DNA of 64,000 nucleotides from assembly GCA_038240605.1 (NCBI GenBank), contig JBBSDP010000022.1, positions 11,995-75,994 on the forward strand, in the 5' to 3' direction. Below the pieces are notes generated by a model, which did no database searches, was not told where the DNA came from, and saw nothing but the letters and a program-made list of their open reading frames with translations. The DNA is from JBBSDP01 sp038240605. Its GTDB lineage: Bacteria > Planctomycetota > Phycisphaerae > Tepidisphaerales > Tepidisphaeraceae. Made by a program: the position numbers and the translations under genes. Of this stretch, positions 61,126 through 64,000 are shown one piece after another. Positions within the stretch are counted from its first letter, which is position 1. The number at the start of each line of letters is the position of its first letter.

Positions 61126-61605
61126 ATGCACATCAAAACCGAAGTGCGAGACTCAGGAATCTTCGGCAAGGGGCTTTTCGCCATCGAGCCAGTCCGGCGG
61201 GGGACGATTGTCTGCTTCTTCGCGATCGGAGCGCAGGTCATCACCGAAGACCGCTATCTGGACGCGATTCGCAACGATGAAAAGCAGATCGTGCGAACGG
61301 GCACCCGTTTCCTCGGCAGGTACTTCACGGTTGGCAACGAGCAAGAGCCGTATACTTTCATCAATCACTCGTTTTTACCGAACCTGCTTTGCCATTGCGG
61401 TATAGTAATGGCACGGCGTGATATCGCGGTTTCGGAGGAGTTGACGCTGGATTACCGGTATCTGGTCGATGACACGGAGGTTGGGCTCTATGCCGATGCG
61501 GCCAGTGGCCGGGTGATCCGCGGTTTATCGGCCCGCCAGACGTTCCTGGACACTGCGCGACAAATGATCGAGTTGCTCGAATCCGATGAACAATGGCAAG
61601 GCTGA
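61126..61605 (+). CDS. SET-domain protein
   Basis: ATG 61126 follows AGGAG (61117-61121) by four bases and gives 159 residues; a GTG at 61096 overlapping the rhomboid stop is less well placed. The SET fold is visible as EVRDSGIFGKGLFAIEPVRR, then YTFINHSFLPNLLCHCGIVM (the N-H-S and cofactor region) and ARRDIAVSEELTLDYRYL with the LTLDYRY end motif. SET proteins are lysine methyltransferases; bacterial members are scarce and targets are mostly unknown. Pre- and post-SET Cys clusters are absent. Confidence 0.82.
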   Translation: MHIKTEVRDSGIFGKGLFAIEPVRRGTIVCFFAIGAQVITEDRYLDAIRNDEKQIVRTGTRFLGRYFTVGNEQEPYTFINHSFLPNLLCHCGIVMARRDIAVSEELTLDYRYLVDDTEVGLYADAASGRVIRGLSARQTFLDTARQMIELLESDEQWQG

Positions 61606-61696
61606 GCCCGACCTCGATGGCCGTTATGGGGTTTGTCGCGTGCGGCTGGCTGGTTCATGATGCCCCGCGCGATGGTCGCGTGAAGTCTGGCGCGTG

Positions 61697-63106
61697 ATGG
61701 AAACTGGGAAGATGTTGAATTCCGCCCAATCGTTGCCGGCCAGCGTGCGACCGCAGGGATTCGACGGGCCAGCAGCTCCGAAGGTGAGCGAGCCAGTGGC
61801 GGGCGAGCGTCGTCGGCACAAGCTGATTGCCGCCGCGATGCGACGGCTTTACCGGGGCGACGCGGAATACGCTCACTTCGGCCAGACTTCCCCGGCGAGC
61901 CAGGGCGCCGACCTGTGCGATTATCATTTCGCGGTCGAGGACGAGCCGCACCTGCCCGACGATGTCTTCGGTCGTCTTCGCTGGGGTGGGCAGTTCGTCT
62001 ACATCTCGACCGATCGCGAGAAGGTCGCGGCATTACCCGATCGGTTCCGCCAGCGCGGCTTCGTCCCGTTGCACGGGCCGGCGCCGATGCGCCTGGGCCT
62101 GCGGATCCCGTTCATCTCGCCCCGAGCATGGTATTTCGCGGCGAGAAAGGTCTTCCTCATCCGGCCCCGCGAGATCTCTGACCGCTTTACGTACCATGTG
62201 CAGCTCGTGCCGCGCGATACATCACAGGGCAGCGACATCTCGCCCGCGGATCTGTCGGTCTCCCACGCCGATTACGTGGTACTCAAGGAAATCCCCACGC
62301 TCGAACGGGTGATCGGACGGCTCCGGGCCCGGTTCACCGACCTGCCGCACGCGGTGATCGAGCATCGCGCCCGCAACTTCACCGAGAAGATTTTCCCGCT
62401 GTTCCTCACCCGCGAGGCGGCGATGCTCAAGGTGCTGGAGCGCGACCTTCCCCCCGCCTACATCGGGAGGTTCCCGCGCTGCCTCGCCGTTGAGAAGGAT
62501 AGTCGCGGCTACGTGCAACGGCTGTGGATGACCTGGCTGCGAAACGCCGGCGAACCGCTTTCGCAGATCGAGTTCGCGACGCAGTTCGCGGAGCTGCTGC
62601 ACGTGCTTCACGATCGGGTGGGGATCGTTCACCTGGACCTGCGCCTCGATAACGTGGTGATCACGGAGAAGGGAGTCAGCTTCGTCGATTTCGGATCCGC
62701 GGTGCGAATGGGTGAAAACATCGCCGGCAACACGCTGCTGTCGACGCTCTTTGAAGAGCTGATGCGCACGAGCCAGATCCAGCGCATGCTCGAGCGGATG
62801 ACCAAGAGCGGAACGGTCACGTCGAAAATACTCCGCGAGGCGTACGGGAAGGTGGATAAGGCGGTGGACCTCTTCTACCTCGCCGTGCAGATGAATAACC
62901 CCACCGGCAACCCGGATCTCCGCGGGCTGATCAACGTCAATACCGCAAGTCCACAAGCCGCGGCGCTCGCCCGCCTGCGGCGTGAGATCCTCGTCCCGAA
63001 AGATCCCAACCATCCCGCCTATCGCACGGCGGGTGAGATTTACCAGGCGCTTCTCAGCCTGCGCGCTTCGTTTAATCATCACGGGAGTCCCGCTAAATCG
63101 GCATGA
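61697..63106 (+). CDS. Kinase-like protein with HLDLRLDN/DFG motifs
   Basis: The start is ATG 61697 (GTG 61694 and ATG 61712 also possible), 469 residues. The kinase core is late: VGIVHLDLRLDNVVITEKGV (catalytic loop, H-x-D-x4-N) and SFVDFGSAVRM (DFG) near residue 315-340, preceded by an ATP-lobe region. The N-terminal approximately 200 residues are not recognised and contain RLRWGGQFVYISTDREKV. The pattern fits the WaaP/Kdo-kinase or RIO-like group rather than Hanks-type kinases. No transmembrane helix is seen, so it is cytoplasmic or peripheral. It overlaps the creatininase-family gene by four bases (ATGA). Confidence 0.72.
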   Translation: METGKMLNSAQSLPASVRPQGFDGPAAPKVSEPVAGERRRHKLIAAAMRRLYRGDAEYAHFGQTSPASQGADLCDYHFAVEDEPHLPDDVFGRLRWGGQFVYISTDREKVAALPDRFRQRGFVPLHGPAPMRLGLRIPFISPRAWYFAARKVFLIRPREISDRFTYHVQLVPRDTSQGSDISPADLSVSHADYVVLKEIPTLERVIGRLRARFTDLPHAVIEHRARNFTEKIFPLFLTREAAMLKVLERDLPPAYIGRFPRCLAVEKDSRGYVQRLWMTWLRNAGEPLSQIEFATQFAELLHVLHDRVGIVHLDLRLDNVVITEKGVSFVDFGSAVRMGENIAGNTLLSTLFEELMRTSQIQRMLERMTKSGTVTSKILREAYGKVDKAVDLFYLAVQMNNPTGNPDLRGLINVNTASPQAAALARLRREILVPKDPNHPAYRTAGEIYQALLSLRASFNHHGSPAKSA

Positions 63107-63867
63107 GCGCAAGCCCGCCGCAACCCGCCCATCGCACAACTGGCGTCCGGCTGGCGGAGATGAGCTGGGTCGCGGCGGAGCGAGTGCTGACGCCACAAGC
63201 CGTCGTCGTTTTGCCAATTGGCGCTGCTTCCAAGGAACACGGCCCACACCTGCCACTTTCCGCCGATTGGATCCAGGCGGAATATCTCGCCGGCGCGCTG
63301 ATGGCCCGGTGCGAAGTCGTGGTGGCCCATACGCTTGGCTACCACCACTATCCCGCATTCAGCGAATACCCCGGCTCGATAAGCCTGCGCGAATCGACCG
63401 CGCGCGACCTCGTGATCGACATCTGCCGCAGCCTCGCCTCCTTTGGCCCGCGCCGCTTTTACGCGCTCAACACCGGTATCTCGACGTTCGGCCCGCTGGC
63501 CCAGAGCGCCACCGAACTCCGCTCCGAAGGAATACTTCTTCGCTTCTCAGATATCGGAATGATAGAAGCCCCACTGCGCCGGCAACTCGCCCGCCAGCGC
63601 GTCGGCACTCACGCCGACGAAGTCGAAACGTCCCGGCTGCTCTACATCGCGCCCCAATCCGTTGACATGAAGCTGGCCGTGAAGGACGACCGCGCTGACG
63701 GCGGCACCCCCCTCACCCGCACGCCCGGCGGGAAAGGCACCTACTCCCCCACCGGCATTTGGGGTGATCCGACACGCGCGACGACTGAGAAAGGGAAACG
63801 TTTCGTTGAAGCGCTCCTCGATGGCATCATCGCCGAAATCGAATCACTTCGCGCCGAAAAAATGTAA
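63103..63867 (+). CDS. Creatininase-family amidohydrolase
   Basis: A 254-residue protein. The metal-binding motif is SKEHGPHLPLSADW (E-H-G-x-H-L-P-x-x-x-D), and the later HTLGYHHYPAFSEYPGSISL and GTHADEVETSRLLYIAP are family signatures (H-A-x-E-x-E-T-S). The family includes creatininase and a formamide hydrolase in flavin-type pathways. The actual substrate is not decided by the sequence. It overlaps the kinase-like gene, and the two are probably expressed together. Confidence 0.88.
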   Translation: MSASPPQPAHRTTGVRLAEMSWVAAERVLTPQAVVVLPIGAASKEHGPHLPLSADWIQAEYLAGALMARCEVVVAHTLGYHHYPAFSEYPGSISLRESTARDLVIDICRSLASFGPRRFYALNTGISTFGPLAQSATELRSEGILLRFSDIGMIEAPLRRQLARQRVGTHADEVETSRLLYIAPQSVDMKLAVKDDRADGGTPLTRTPGGKGTYSPTGIWGDPTRATTEKGKRFVEALLDGIIAEIESLRAEKM

Positions 63868-63935
63868 TCTCATGAAAGGCTGTCCCCCTGCCGGCGTTAC
63901 GATGCCGGTGGTGAAGCTTTACCAAGGAGACAGCC

Positions 63936-64000
63936 GTGAGAATAGAGACGAAGGTAACCCAAGTGGGTTTGGATAACCACAGGAATTTCAGCCGTCTGAC
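63936..64000 (+). mobile_element. Start of IS110-like transposase gene (cut by window end)
   Basis: GTG 63936 stands five bases after AAGGAGA (63924-63930). The 21 visible codons read VRIETKVTQVGLDNHRNFSR and then L-T, resembling the N-terminus of IS110-family transposases of planctomycetes, in which the first Asp of the DEDD catalytic site lies in the (V/I)G(L/I)D stretch. The gene runs off the window. The 68 bases before it contain a small imperfect hairpin (CCGGCGTTACGATGCCGG). The left boundary of the element was not located. Confidence 0.55.

Overview
The window is chromosomal DNA from a high-GC bacterium, most likely a planctomycete of the class Phycisphaerae (Tepidisphaerales/Humisphaera type). 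This rests on protein content, not on a marker gene. The evidence is: secreted FG-GAP/Ig/CARDB proteins, XylR-type AraC regulators beside GH127 and DUF4965 sugar or glutaminase-like enzymes, prepilin and H-X-DG fragments, a bacterial topoisomerase VI, and recurrent Thr-Gln-Pro tracts in the low-complexity parts of exported proteins. No rRNA, tRNA or CRISPR array was recognised.

Layout. 1-2002: the end of a large secreted repeat protein. 2176-12484: a copper/heavy-metal island that is partly decayed. It holds a YHS lipoprotein, a CDF transporter broken by an in-frame TGA, three P1B-ATPase fragments, an intact HMA chaperone, a Met-rich lipoprotein, a TolC-type efflux protein, a multicopper oxidase and several small His- or Cys-rich secreted proteins. 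An acyltransferase-3 gene sits inside it. 12627-25314: mostly housekeeping and small-operon genes (DUF2203, NUDIX plus low-MW phosphatase, DUF2141, DUF4149, RsmA, a HTH protein, a GT4 glycosyltransferase, LigA, an alpha/beta hydrolase, a UvrC-like protein, PurE, PurK, a receiver-only response regulator).

25443-37386, minus strand: a co-directional HEAT - TPR - ExbB - ExbD - giant protein cluster. The 1661-residue last product joins a TolB-like PD40 propeller, a TolA/TonB-like membrane helix with the S-x3-H motif next to the ExbB/ExbD genes, a linker of about 845 Ala/Pro/Ser-rich residues, and a C-terminal alpha/alpha-toroid. I read this as a Tol/Ton-like energised envelope machine with fused parts. 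It is the best candidate here for an undescribed system.

37720-45623: a Zn-ribbon protein that looks internally deleted, a rhomboid protease, a XylR regulator, a GH127 enzyme, a 33-residue prepilin stub and a DUF4965-type enzyme. 45709-50742: an orphan antitoxin followed by the last codons of its lost PIN toxin, topoisomerase VI subunits A and B, and a broken hybrid histidine kinase. 50865-63867: AddB/AddA, a HAD phosphatase, TruD, a second rhomboid, a SET-domain protein, a kinase-like protein and a creatininase-family protein. The window ends at the start of an IS110-like transposase gene.

A theme of the window is partial gene loss: at least eight truncated or frameshifted genes lie among intact ones. 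A 23-bp inverted-repeat element and related copies sit in three intergenic spaces.
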